DNA from: JARKPK01 sp964631235 | GTDB taxonomy: Bacteria > Planctomycetota > Planctomycetia > Pirellulales > Thermoguttaceae | Length of the DNA stretch: 64,000 nt | Assembly (NCBI GenBank): GCA_964631235.1 | Contig: CAZVZX010000008.1 | Location: 1-64,000, forward strand | Direction: 5' to 3' | Part shown: piece by piece, positions 1 to 8,287 of the stretch | How the letters are laid out: each line of letters opens with the position of its first letter | Numbering within the stretch: position 1 is the stretch's first letter | Notes under the pieces: model-generated | What the model saw: the letters and a program-made list of their open reading frames with translations, nothing else | What the model was told of the DNA's origin: nothing | Databases searched by the model: none | Made by a program: the position numbers and the translations under genes

Positions 1-605
1 AACTAGGACAACACAATTGCGGAAGCAGGCGCCGTTGCAGCGGTAGCCCGAGTGCGCACAGTCTTTGTTTGAACCGCGCTGCGTTTCAGCGGTTTTATTC
101 GGAAATAAGGTTTTTTCCGCGGCGACAAGGCGGCCGTTCGGCGCAAGCGGTGCTTCGAGCGGCACTCCGGGATGCGTTTCGACTGCCGTCGCAGTTCGGC
201 TGAAAGACGATGGCAGCAGCCGTTCGCGGATGAACCGTGCATTTGACAAAACGCGATCTGCGCCTTTGTCGGACGCCGGCGTTCGATTTCGCCTTCGGGC
301 CTGTATGCGGCGCGGTTGCCGAGCAACGATGCCAAGCCTTCTCACCGGCGGGCGTGTGGGAGCCTCGTCGTGGCTTGTCAGGTGGGCCTTCGGCTCGGCA
401 ATGTCCCTCTCAGAGTTGAGTTCTGCCGGTGGTTTTCTCACAGGCCGCTATGGCATGTGGCCCTGGGCATTTATACTGTTTCCATTGATTGGGACGTATC
501 CAACCATCGGGCACGTTGAGCGACCGTTCCGTGCTCGATGTGCCGATCGGTTTTGAAGGCTGTTGCGAGACCTTTTTTGTTGAATCAGCGAGAGGGAGAG
601 GTTCT
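1..605. other. Left-edge non-coding stretch
   Basis: I find no convincing gene here. Several short open frames exist on both strands, but they overlap each other, are rich in Arg, Ser and Pro, and match no family I recognise. A 6-bp inverted repeat (AACCGC/GCGGTT, 72-94) followed by TTATT could be a weak terminator for a plus-strand gene left of the window. A lone TATACT sits at 472-477 without a matching -35. The last bases hold the ribosome binding site of the gene starting at 606. Confidence 0.6.
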
Positions 606-1451
606 ATGGAACGGTGGCCCTTGGGTGTGTTCGCAAGCATTGACGCCGGCTTGGGTGTTCGATTGGAAATCGCCCGCGAGTTGCAGGTGCCCACCATTCA
701 GCTCCACGCGCCGCAACCGTCTTCGCGAACGCCGGAGAGGGCGCGGCAGTTCACGGCCAAGTTGGCGGAAATGGGGATTCGGCTGACGGTTGTTTTCGCG
801 GGATTCGAGGGAGAGAGCTACGCCGACATTCCCACGTGCCGCCGCACCGTCGGGCTGGTGCCGCCGGAACACCGGGAACAGCGCATCGCCGAACTGAAAG
901 CGATTGCCGATTTCGCAAAGCTCCTCGGAGTCGATGCCATAGGGCTGCACATCGGTTTTGTGCCGCACGATCCGTCCGACCCGCAACACAAGGCCGCGGT
1001 CGACGCGGCACGACAGGTTTGCGACTATTTGGCCGCGCAAGACCAGCGGCTGCATTTGGAAACCGGCCAGGAAACTGCCGACACACTGCTGGCCTTTCTC
1101 GACGCGGTGGGCCGTGACAACCTCTTCATCAATTTCGATCCGGCCAATATGATTCTCTACGGGTCCGGCGATCCGATCGAAGCCTTGCGAAAGGTCGGCC
1201 GCTTTGTGCGCAGCGTCCATTGCAAGGATGCGAAATGGGCCGTTCGCCGAGGCGAAGAATGGGGAACCGAAGTCCCCTTGGGAGAGGGCGATGTGGGTAT
1301 GGAACAGTTCCTGCGAACGCTGGCCGAAGTCGGCTACGACGGCCCGCTGACGATCGAACGCGAGATTCCGCAAGAACCCGAGCGTCAAAAAGCCGAAATC
1401 GGCCGCGGCATTCGGGTGCTCAACGAAATCAAAGCCAAAATGAAGGTTTGA
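606..1451 (+). CDS. Sugar phosphate isomerase/epimerase (TIM barrel, AP-endonuclease-2 fold)
   Basis: This 281-residue cytoplasmic protein belongs to the xylose-isomerase-like TIM barrel family, which isomerises or epimerises sugars or inositol derivatives with a divalent metal. Strand motifs appear in order: an N-terminal GVFASIDAGLG, IGLHIGF near residue 120, LHLETGQE with a likely metal-binding Glu, FINFDPANM, VHCKDAKW with a likely metal-binding His, and LTIERE near the C terminus. I chose ATG 606 because GAGAGGGAGAGG lies just upstream; the open frame reaches back to 489 but has no ribosome site there. The substrate cannot be told from sequence. Such genes are abundant in Planctomycetes. 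No signal peptide is visible. Confidence 0.85.
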   Translation: MERWPLGVFASIDAGLGVRLEIARELQVPTIQLHAPQPSSRTPERARQFTAKLAEMGIRLTVVFAGFEGESYADIPTCRRTVGLVPPEHREQRIAELKAIADFAKLLGVDAIGLHIGFVPHDPSDPQHKAAVDAARQVCDYLAAQDQRLHLETGQETADTLLAFLDAVGRDNLFINFDPANMILYGSGDPIEALRKVGRFVRSVHCKDAKWAVRRGEEWGTEVPLGEGDVGMEQFLRTLAEVGYDGPLTIEREIPQEPERQKAEIGRGIRVLNEIKAKMKV

Positions 1452-1460
1452 TGCCGTTCG

Positions 1461-1488
1461 TGCAATCGCCCGAAATGGGGCGATTGCA
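1461..1488. terminator. Perfect 11-bp intergenic hairpin
   Basis: TGCAATCGCCC and its exact complement GGGCGATTGCA flank a 6-base loop, ten bases after the stop codon of the isomerase gene. No T tract follows, so this is either a terminator of an unusual type or an RNA-stability hairpin. Confidence 0.5.
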
Positions 1489-1616
1489 AGTCGCGGCGCC
1501 GTCATGCCTCTGCTTTCAACCACCGAGCGATCGCTCGTGTTCCGCATGACGTTGGGCGGCGCAGTGCGCGCGAAAAAGCGCGGGCAAAGGCAGTGATACA
1601 GTTCTTGGAGGATGAT

Positions 1617-1934
1617 ATGCCGCAGTTATCGATGGAAGTCGCGCATTCGCTAGGCAAAGACGAGGCCGTGCGCCGGCTTCAGGGAAAGTTTGATCAAGTG
1701 CGCCGCCAATACGGCGATTCGGTGGGCGAGCTGACCGAATCGTGGCGCGACGATCGATTCGAGTTCGGCTTTCGGGCAATGGGAATGCAGATCAACGGGC
1801 AAGTGGAGGTGGACGATACGGCCGTCCGCATGAATTGCGAGCTTCCCTGGGCGGCGGCAATGCTCAAGGGAATGATCGAGAGCCGCATTCGCTCGGAGCT
1901 GGGCGACTTGCTCGGCGATGCGGTGGCGGGATAG
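1617..1934 (+). CDS. Polyhydroxyalkanoic acid system family protein (PHA_gran_rgn-like)
   Basis: This 105-residue protein resembles the small putative polyhydroxyalkanoic acid system family found next to PHA genes in some bacteria and widely in Planctomycetes. Family-like features are the N-terminal HSLGKDEAVRRL helix, a central FEFGFRAMGMQINGQVEV beta segment, and a C-terminal LKGMIESRIRSEL helix. ATG 1617 is set by GGAGG at 1607-1611, five bases upstream; the frame opens earlier at 1593 without a site. No PHA synthase or phasin gene is nearby, so a role in PHA granules is not supported by context. The true function of the family is unknown. Confidence 0.7.
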   Translation: MPQLSMEVAHSLGKDEAVRRLQGKFDQVRRQYGDSVGELTESWRDDRFEFGFRAMGMQINGQVEVDDTAVRMNCELPWAAAMLKGMIESRIRSELGDLLGDAVAG

Positions 1935-1984
1935 CCTGCCGGCGCGATCGCGTTTTTCAACTTTGCCCGGGAGATGCCGCAGAA

Positions 1985-3145
1985 ATGGTTTTTCCGAAAC
2001 GTCGTCTGATGACGCCCGGCCCGACGCAAACGCCTCAATCGGCGCGACTGGCCATGGCGCGCGAGTTGATCAACCATCGCACCGACGAGTTTCGCGCCCT
2101 CGTCGCGGAAGCCGTCGAGGGCCTGAAGTACGTCTTTCGCACGGCCAACGAGGTGCTGATCCTCAGCAGCTCGGGAAGCGGCGCCATGGAGGCCGCCGTG
2201 GTGAATGCTGCGCCGCGCGGAGGCAAAGTTTTGGTGCTTGAGTCGGGCAAATTTGCCGAACGCTGGCGCCGGATCGCCGAAACGTTCGGAATCGAGGTCG
2301 TTCGCTACGAGTTGCCCTGGGGACAGGCATTTGCTCCCGACCAAGTGGCCGAGCTGCTGCGGCAGCATCCCGACATCGTTGCCGTGTTCGCAACATTGAT
2401 GGAGACGAGCACCGGCGTCGGACACGATATTGAAGGCATCGGGCGCGTCGTCCGCCAGACTCCGGCGCTGTTTGTCGTTGATGGAATCAGCGGCGTCGGC
2501 GTGATGGAATGTCGAACCGACGAGTGGGGCATCGATCTTCTGGTCGTCGGCGCGCAGAAGGCGTTGATGACTCCTCCGGGCCTGGCTTTTGTCGCAGTCA
2601 GCGACAAAGCGTGGCGGCAGATCGAGTCGTTTCACCACCCGGCGTTCTACTTCGATTTGCCGGCATATCGCAAGGCGGCGGCCGCCGGCGACACGCCGTA
2701 CACGCCCGCCATTCCGCTCGTACTGGCACTGGTCGAGAGTCTTCGGCTGATTCGTCAAGCAGGCATCGAAAACGTTTGGGCGCGGGGCAGGCTGTTGGCC
2801 GAAGCGGTGCGTGCCGGTGTCTCTGCTCTCGGCTTTCGTCTGGTGGCGCAGCGGCCCGCCGAAGGCATGACGGCCGCGTTCCCGCCGGCAGAGGTTGATG
2901 CCAAGCTCTTTCTTCGAAGGCTTGAAGCTCGATTCGGAGTTAAACTGGCGGGCGGGCAAGGCCCGCTAAAAGACCGCATTATTCGGATTGCACACTTCGG
3001 GCAAATCGACGAGTTCGACATTCTTGGTCTGCTTGCCTCGATGGAACTGGTACTTGTGGAACTCGGGCAAAAGGTTAAGCTAGGTTCGGCGGTGGCGGAA
3101 GCGCAGCGATGGCTTTCGGACGCCGAATCGCGTCGGCCGGCGTGA
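1985..3145 (+). CDS. Class V aminotransferase (alanine/serine-glyoxylate or phosphoserine type)
   Basis: This is a 386-residue PLP-dependent class V aminotransferase. It begins with the family's PGPTQTP signature near residue 10. It has SSSGSGAMEAA (61-71) for phosphate binding, VVDGISGVG (164-172) with Asp166 for the pyridine nitrogen, and the Schiff-base Lys192 in GAQKALMTPPG. serA lies 88 bases downstream on the same strand. That suggests this enzyme could act as the phosphoserine aminotransferase, a role some archaeal and bacterial members of this family take instead of canonical SerC. Alanine-glyoxylate or serine-glyoxylate transamination is the alternative. The start at 1985 removes an 81-residue upstream extension that overlaps the preceding gene. 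Confidence 0.85.
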   Translation: MVFPKRRLMTPGPTQTPQSARLAMARELINHRTDEFRALVAEAVEGLKYVFRTANEVLILSSSGSGAMEAAVVNAAPRGGKVLVLESGKFAERWRRIAETFGIEVVRYELPWGQAFAPDQVAELLRQHPDIVAVFATLMETSTGVGHDIEGIGRVVRQTPALFVVDGISGVGVMECRTDEWGIDLLVVGAQKALMTPPGLAFVAVSDKAWRQIESFHHPAFYFDLPAYRKAAAAGDTPYTPAIPLVLALVESLRLIRQAGIENVWARGRLLAEAVRAGVSALGFRLVAQRPAEGMTAAFPPAEVDAKLFLRRLEARFGVKLAGGQGPLKDRIIRIAHFGQIDEFDILGLLASMELVLVELGQKVKLGSAVAEAQRWLSDAESRRPA

Positions 3146-3233
3146 TTCGGCCCGTGATCGACCGGCGGTTGGTCTGCCGCTTTAAGAGTGCATGGTGTTT
3201 GGTCAATTAACGCAGGGAACGGATGGTGCTAAC

Positions 3234-4862
3234 ATGCCCCGAATCATCGTACTCGATCCGTTGTCGCAAGACGGCTTGAATCTGTTGCAGTCGGCCGGAA
3301 ACCTCGAGGTCGAGGTTCGTACCGGCTTGAAAGGCGATGAACTCCGCAAAGCGCTCAATGAGTTCGACGGCGCCATCTGCCGCAGCGGCGTTCAGATTAC
3401 GGCGGCCGCGCTGGAAGGAAACAGCCGATTGCGCGCGATTGCGCGGGCGGGAGTGGGGGTAGATAACATCGATGTCGAAGCCGCCACAAGGCAGGGCATT
3501 GTGGTGATGAACACCCCGGGCGGAAACACCGTGTCCACCGCGGAACATACGATCTGCCTGATGCTCGCCCTTTCGCGCAACGTCCATCCCGCTTATCAGA
3601 GCTTGATCGAAGGCCGCTGGGACCGCAAGAAGTTCACCGGCACGCAGTTGGCCGGAAAAACGTTGGGCATCATCGGGCTGGGCCGGATCGGGCAAGCGGT
3701 CGCGTCGCGCGCCCGAGGGCTGGAAATGAAAATAATCGGTTACGATCCGTTCGTCACGGCGGCGCGGGCGAAAGAATTGGGAATCGAGCTGGTCGAGTCG
3801 ATTGACGACATGCTCCCCTTGGTTGACTATCTGACCGTGCATACGCCGCTTAACGACGAAACGCGCAACCTGATCGGCGCCGACCGCATCGCCCGCATGA
3901 AGAAAGGCGTTCGTTTGATCAACTGCGCCCGCGGCGGAATCTACGACGAGGCGGCCTTGGTGGAAGGGCTCAAGAGCGGTCAACTCGGCGGCGTCGCCCT
4001 CGATGTGTACCCGGAGGAGCCATGCACGTCGAACCCGCTGTTCGGCCTTCCCAACGTGCTCTGCACGCCCCATTTGGGCGCCAGCACGGAAGAGGCTCAG
4101 TCGAACGTGGCCCTCGAAGCCGCCGAATTGCTCATCGACTTCTTTACCACCGGGGCGATCAAGCAATCGGTGAATATGTCGCCGCTCGACCCGAAAACGT
4201 TGGCCGATCTGCGCGGCTACTTGAATGTGGCCTATCGGCTCGGGCTGTTGCTTGCCCAAGTGGATCACGCTCCGCCGCATACTTGCCGGCTGAGTTATAA
4301 GGGGGAAGTCGCCAAGAAAGACACACGCCTTCTCTCGGCGGCGTTTGCGGCCGGCTTGCTCGAACAAGCGATGGAAGGCGGAGTGAATATCGTCAACGCT
4401 GAAGTGCTGCTCCGCGAACGCGGCATCGAATTGGTCGAACAACGCAACACGGATATTGGCGATTTCACCTCGCTGATATCGGCCGAGGTCGTCAGCGAGA
4501 AACGGTCGTCGTTGGCTGCCGGAACGCTCTTCGGCAATCACATGCCGCGGTTGGTGCAGAAAGGCCGTTGCCGGTTGGAGAGTTACCTGGACGGGGTGTT
4601 GATGATCTTCTATCACCGCGATGCCCCCGGCGTCATCGGCAAGGTCGGCAGCATCTTCGGCAAGTATCGCGTGAACATCGCGCAAATGGCCGTTGGCCGC
4701 GAGTCGAATCAACCCGGGGGCGAGGCGGTCGGTGTGCTCGCCCTTGATTCAACCCCGCCGGCCGAAGCGTTAGCCGACGTCTTGGCCATCCCGGAGATCG
4801 CCCGCGCCAGCGTTGTCAAATTGCCGAAGGCCGGCGAATTGCCCGCTTGGCTCGGCGGCTGA
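3234..4862 (+). CDS. serA: D-3-phosphoglycerate dehydrogenase, long form
   Basis: The enzyme oxidises 3-phosphoglycerate to 3-phosphohydroxypyruvate with NAD, the first step of serine synthesis in the cytoplasm. At 542 residues it is the long bacterial form. A catalytic and Rossmann region comes first (LGIIGLGRIGQAVASRARG near 140-160, then NCARGGIYDEAAL with the substrate Arg, and HLGASTEEAQ with the catalytic His). An intervening allosteric substrate-binding domain follows, and the protein ends with an ACT domain beginning at VLMIFYHRDAPGVIGKVG. The start is ATG 3234 (MPRIIVLDPLS); the frame opens at 3192 but those residues are not family-like. It probably forms a serine unit with the preceding aminotransferase. 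The ACT domain suggests serine feedback. Confidence 0.95.
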   Translation: MPRIIVLDPLSQDGLNLLQSAGNLEVEVRTGLKGDELRKALNEFDGAICRSGVQITAAALEGNSRLRAIARAGVGVDNIDVEAATRQGIVVMNTPGGNTVSTAEHTICLMLALSRNVHPAYQSLIEGRWDRKKFTGTQLAGKTLGIIGLGRIGQAVASRARGLEMKIIGYDPFVTAARAKELGIELVESIDDMLPLVDYLTVHTPLNDETRNLIGADRIARMKKGVRLINCARGGIYDEAALVEGLKSGQLGGVALDVYPEEPCTSNPLFGLPNVLCTPHLGASTEEAQSNVALEAAELLIDFFTTGAIKQSVNMSPLDPKTLADLRGYLNVAYRLGLLLAQVDHAPPHTCRLSYKGEVAKKDTRLLSAAFAAGLLEQAMEGGVNIVNAEVLLRERGIELVEQRNTDIGDFTSLISAEVVSEKRSSLAAGTLFGNHMPRLVQKGRCRLESYLDGVLMIFYHRDAPGVIGKVGSIFGKYRVNIAQMAVGRESNQPGGEAVGVLALDSTPPAEALADVLAIPEIARASVVKLPKAGELPAWLGG

Positions 4863-5099
4863 GCGACGGAACGCCGAAGCCGTTGACGCGGTCGATTTTC
4901 CGCCCCCGACGCAACGATTCGGCCGGCTTGGCCGACGCCGAAGAGCGTTTCGCTTGTCGCTTTCGGCCGCTCCGATGTTTTGCGCAAAATGCCGTACGAC
5001 GGGCGATTTGTGTAGCCTGCTCGCAAACGCGAGACGCCATTGGGCAACGGATGGAACGGCCCACGGGCGACTGGCTTCAATGCTGTTTCGTGCGGCCGG
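4863..5099. other. Convergent intergenic region between serA and the sialidase gene
   Basis: These 237 bases lie between two converging genes. The short frames crossing it run into the neighbours out of frame and look non-coding. I see no convincing T-rich terminator. Confidence 0.5.
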
Positions 5100-6296
5100 C
5101 TACTTCCATCGCCAGCGGGCCTGGCGGAGGACGGCCAACGATGCATCGGCCGGCCGTTCGTACCAGACGGTCAGCAGTGTTCCGTCGTCCAGCTCCACCG
5201 TGGTGGGATACCCCAGATCGCTGCCGGTGCCGTCGCCGTAGATCACGATCGGGCCAGACCACGAACGTCCGCCGTTTTCGCTGATTCGCGCCTGGCATCC
5301 GAAAGGCGAACGCCGGTGGCCGTACGTCATCAGGATTCGGCCGTCGCGCAACCGCAACAGATGGGAGGGAAGCCCCCAAACACCGATGGAACGCGGCACC
5401 GACCAGCTTTTGCCGCCGTCCTCCGATTCGCTCTGGAGCGTTTCTCCCGCATTCTGCTTGTTGTGGTTGCGAATTTGCACGATGATTCGCTTGTCCGTCG
5501 TCTCCACCGCATGAAGCTCATGGTATTGAGCCGGATCGTCGCCCTGCCGTGACGGAATCTCGGCCAGCCATTGCCAGGTTACTCCGTCGTCCCTGGACTC
5601 ACAGACGCCGATGCGACGATGCTCTTTCCACAGTTCCTTGCCCGCATAAAGCAATCGTCCGTCGCCGAGTTGAATCGGTCCGTGCGGACTGTTGACCGGG
5701 CACCGCTGCCGCTGCGTCCACGTCACGCCATTGTCATCGGATCGGGTTATCCAGGTATCTAAGGCTGCATTCCGTCCGGCGGCGTCGAGCCGCTCGTGAG
5801 CAGCACGCCACCGGCCCAGTTTCTCCGCGGGCCAAGCATCTTTTCGTCCCTCAGCAGCTTCCGCGCGGTGCAAGTACTGCTCATACGCTAACGACGTGAA
5901 CGTTGTTACCAAGATGGTGCCGCGAGCGGTTTCCAGCACCCCGGCGTCTCGATCGTCGATGGGGCTGTCGAGAATCACTTGGGGGTAGGTCCATGTCTTG
6001 CCGTCATCTCGCGAACGCATGAGTTCCACGCGTCCAAACGGGCAAATATGGGCCTCGCGGCCGCCGGAATAGACCAACAGAAGCTCCCCGCTCTTTCGCC
6101 GCGCGACGGTCGGCCAGCCATGATAGGCATTGAGGTGGGAGATGGTGGCCACCTCCGCGACTTCCACGCTCGGCAAAACGGGCTTTGCTGCCCGATCTTC
6201 CTCTGCCCGACTCTTCTTGCTGAGAAGCAGCCCCGACGCTGCGAAAAAGCCCGCCAGCCCAACCGGACTCTGAACGAGCCATTTGCGGCGAGACAT
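5100..6296 (-). CDS. Exported sialidase-like protein with Asp-box repeats
   Basis: This 398-residue protein probably folds as a six-bladed beta propeller of the sialidase (BNR/Asp-box) type that acts on glycans outside the cytoplasm. From the chosen ATG the N terminus is SRRKWLVQSP followed by a hydrophobic stretch and an Ala site, a Tat-like signal. At least five Asp boxes of the form S-x-D-x-G-x-x-W are seen: SRDDGKTW, RSDDNGVTW, SRDDGVTW, SEDGGKSW and SENGGRSW. An upstream ATG at 6350 has GAGG before it and would add 18 residues. The frame extends to 6413 inside an inverted-repeat element, so that start is unlikely. Substrate and strict sialidase activity cannot be inferred. Confidence 0.8.
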   Translation of the reverse strand: MSRRKWLVQSPVGLAGFFAASGLLLSKKSRAEEDRAAKPVLPSVEVAEVATISHLNAYHGWPTVARRKSGELLLVYSGGREAHICPFGRVELMRSRDDGKTWTYPQVILDSPIDDRDAGVLETARGTILVTTFTSLAYEQYLHRAEAAEGRKDAWPAEKLGRWRAAHERLDAAGRNAALDTWITRSDDNGVTWTQRQRCPVNSPHGPIQLGDGRLLYAGKELWKEHRRIGVCESRDDGVTWQWLAEIPSRQGDDPAQYHELHAVETTDKRIIVQIRNHNKQNAGETLQSESEDGGKSWSVPRSIGVWGLPSHLLRLRDGRILMTYGHRRSPFGCQARISENGGRSWSGPIVIYGDGTGSDLGYPTTVELDDGTLLTVWYERPADASLAVLRQARWRWK

Positions 6297-6387
6297 CTCG
6301 GGCGAGCAAATGTGGGATGACAACGATCGCCTGATCCGACCTGAAGCCATGGCAACCCTCGCAGTGCGATAGAGCCAAAATCTTCCC

Positions 6388-6497
6388 TTGACAGCCCGTT
6401 GAAAAATCACCAAAGGTGGCGAATGCTAGCATCGAAATATTGGAGAAGAACACCGCCAGCAGTGTCGGCAAAACCGCCGTTTTCAACAGGCTGTCAA
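6388..6497. repeat. 110-bp inverted-repeat (MITE-like) element
   Basis: An 18-base left arm TTGACAGCCCGTTGAAAA (6388-6405) matches the complement of the right arm (6480-6497) at 17 of 18 positions. Between them lie about 74 bases with a small CACCAAAGGTG hairpin and the palindrome TGCTAGCA. There is no open frame of its own and no obvious target duplication. It sits at the 5' side of the sialidase gene and may carry its promoter or form a cruciform or transcript hairpin. Confidence 0.55.
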
Positions 6498-6573
6498 CTG
6501 CGACAAAACGAATGTAGTGTATTACGCGCCGCCGAATAGTTCCACACGATTGCGAAGGCGGCCGCAGGCATAG

Positions 6574-6611
6574 CGAAGCGGCTCTCTTGGGGGCAGTCCC
6601 GGTTTGAACGG
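6574..6611. repeat. Short dispersed repeat, copy A (3' of Nxr-like operon)
   Basis: This 38-base segment, starting CGAAGCGGCTCTC and containing TTGGGGGCAGTC, matches 19598-19636 with about 35 identities and one gap. It lies 118 bases past the stop of the last gene of the Nxr-like operon, in the same orientation relative to transcription as the second copy has to mobA. Confidence 0.6.
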
Positions 6612-6728
6612 TGTTTCGCGCATCGCGGTCTTGTTTGGAGACTCTAATACTACAGCGTTAAGTCACCAAGGAACCGGCGAATCAGAAGGAGGCGTTGCGT
6701 GACGAAAGGCAGTGAAGACAGCCGGCAC

Positions 6729-7409
6729 TTACGCGTCGCGGTTCGGCAGATGCATTGCCATCTTTTGGATGCATTCATCGCCATCACCTTCGGGCTGACT
6801 CCATGAATGTGCCCCAACGAAATCGTGCGCGGGAGCGGGGCCCGTGCGTGCTCGCAGCGCGGCCGCGGCTGCGGCCAAGTATTCAATGCCCGATTGACGC
6901 AGAGCCTGAGATAGAGGGGAGGCAATGACTGCCAGATGTTCCGCACGAAAACGCTCCAATGCCTCGGCCGCAACGTGTGCCTGATCGCACTGCCCGGTAG
7001 CCGCTGCGTAGGCTTGTTTGAAGTACAGAAACGCAACAAACCCCGCTTCCACAGCCACGTGATCTGGCGCTTCGCGACAGACGGGCGCGTAGCCGAAGGC
7101 CTCGTACCAACCTTGCAGTTCTGATATCAATCCGCCGGGGGTTACCGTGAGGTGATAACTCACTTCACGCGGGCAGGCCGGACCGCCCGGGCCGAGCGTA
7201 GAGTGATACGCCGCGTTGTTTGCTTCTTCTTGGGATTGCTGCGCGAGGGCAACCAACTGCCCGTCGCGCACCTCTGCGGCCAACGACTTGACTGTCTCTC
7301 GCCAGTCGCCCTGCGGGGGCTCAAACAGTTTCGCCAGGAGCAGCCACTCGGCGGCTTGTTGGAGCAGTTCCGATGGGAGTGTCGCGTCCGTTGTGTATTG
7401 ATCACTCAT
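6729..7409 (-). CDS. TorD/NarJ-like molybdoenzyme maturation chaperone (delta)
   Basis: This 226-residue cytoplasmic protein is the likely system-specific chaperone that holds the alpha subunit for cofactor insertion and Tat proofreading. It is all-helical. It begins with LLQQAAEWLLLAKLFEPP and has the family-like block REVSYHLTVTPGGLISELQGWYEAFGYAP, in which a Tyr-Glu-Ala-Phe-Gly-Tyr segment is typical, followed by helices with HVAVEAGFVAFLYFKQAYA and FRAEHLAVIASPLSQAL. ATG 7409 overlaps the gamma-subunit stop by four bases (ATGA), so I reject the longer frame to 7487. It is the last gene of the operon, where delta chaperones of type II DMSO reductases usually lie. Confidence 0.8.
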   Translation of the reverse strand: MSDQYTTDATLPSELLQQAAEWLLLAKLFEPPQGDWRETVKSLAAEVRDGQLVALAQQSQEEANNAAYHSTLGPGGPACPREVSYHLTVTPGGLISELQGWYEAFGYAPVCREAPDHVAVEAGFVAFLYFKQAYAAATGQCDQAHVAAEALERFRAEHLAVIASPLSQALRQSGIEYLAAAAAALRARTGPAPAHDFVGAHSWSQPEGDGDECIQKMAMHLPNRDA

Positions 7410-8275
7410 GGTTTCACATCGAGTTTCAAAGGAATCCACCCGGTACGCATTTTCCGGGCTCCGACTTCGTCGCGCGCACCTTCCCAAACCGCGAAGGCGA
7501 CTTGCGAGCCTCCTTGCGACGCCAACCCCTTGGGAATGTCACGGACGATGACGACCATCCAGCCGGCCTCAGTGCGGCGTCCGGTGCCGGTCGAGTGCCC
7601 GTCCGGCGTCTGCGAAAGCGTGCCGGGGCCTTCGGCGATCAGATCCTGTACCGGCGTCTTGCGCGGGCCGGCGTTACTGTTGCCCAGCGCGTGGGCCGGC
7701 GCGTAACGAGCGGCCATTTCCTGTTGGGCGGCAGAGCCGGGCTTGAGCGAGGGCGCTTCAAACGGGTAGTGATCGACGGCGGCACGCGGTTGGAAATCAC
7801 GAATCGCATTGCCGCGGCCGTCGATCGTGGCCTGCCATGCTGCATTCCACAGAACGATATCTACCGGGCGTCCCGGCTCGCCCATCTGAGGAGCCGGGAC
7901 CGTCGCCTCGATTACGCGAGGAAGCTGCACGGCACATGCGTCGACAAACTGAGACGGCCCGGGGAGATCATTTTTTGTGATGTCGGCCCAGGCCAGACGA
8001 AATGCCAAACGACTTCCGTCAGAGACTGCGCGCACACGAATCTCCGGCGTCGACAATTTCAGCAGTCGCGGTTCAACGAGGTCTTGAGCGATGAGCTTGG
8101 CCACATATTCGGGCGCAGCATCCCACGCCGGATCGTCCGGAACCGCCGGAATTGCGTCGCAAGCAGCTACCACAACGCTAGTCAACGGCGCCGGAGGCGG
8201 AGCCCGGCGGCAGGCGGGGCCGAGAACGAGCACGAGCGGGGCGACAACCAGGAACCATTTCAAGAGCGTTCGCAT
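7406..8275 (-). CDS. Haem-binding gamma subunit (ethylbenzene dehydrogenase gamma-like)
   Basis: This 289-residue periplasmic protein resembles the haem b gamma subunits of type II DMSO reductase family enzymes (ethylbenzene dehydrogenase, chlorate, selenate and dimethylsulfide enzymes, and nitrite oxidoreductase). These pass electrons between the beta Fe-S clusters and external cytochromes. It has a hydrophobic export signal ending GPACRRAPP; the Cys may be lipidated, though the lipobox is imperfect (Gly at -3). Family-like segments are DDPAWDAAPEY near residue 50, SRLAFRLAWAD near 105, VDIVLWNAAWQATIDG near 160, and the C-terminal block GWMVVIVRD and VAFAVWEGARDEVGARK. The gene lies 12 bases after beta, and its stop overlaps the chaperone start. 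Confidence 0.8.
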   Translation of the reverse strand: MRTLLKWFLVVAPLVLVLGPACRRAPPPAPLTSVVVAACDAIPAVPDDPAWDAAPEYVAKLIAQDLVEPRLLKLSTPEIRVRAVSDGSRLAFRLAWADITKNDLPGPSQFVDACAVQLPRVIEATVPAPQMGEPGRPVDIVLWNAAWQATIDGRGNAIRDFQPRAAVDHYPFEAPSLKPGSAAQQEMAARYAPAHALGNSNAGPRKTPVQDLIAEGPGTLSQTPDGHSTGTGRRTEAGWMVVIVRDIPKGLASQGGSQVAFAVWEGARDEVGARKMRTGWIPLKLDVKP

Positions 8276-8287
8276 GGCACGGACTCC

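Larger units (their letters stand above)
6297..6728. other. Intergenic region between sialidase gene and respiratory operon
   Basis: These roughly 430 bases hold the 5' region of the sialidase gene, the MITE-like inverted repeat (6388-6497), and one copy of a short repeat (6574-6611) that recurs after mobA. No gene is visible. The respiratory operon ends at 6729, so on its strand this is 3' sequence. Confidence 0.6.

Noticed and set aside
3..335. 110-residue minus-strand open frame
   Set aside because: Composition is Arg/Ser-rich, no motif or ribosome site, and it overlaps other open frames.
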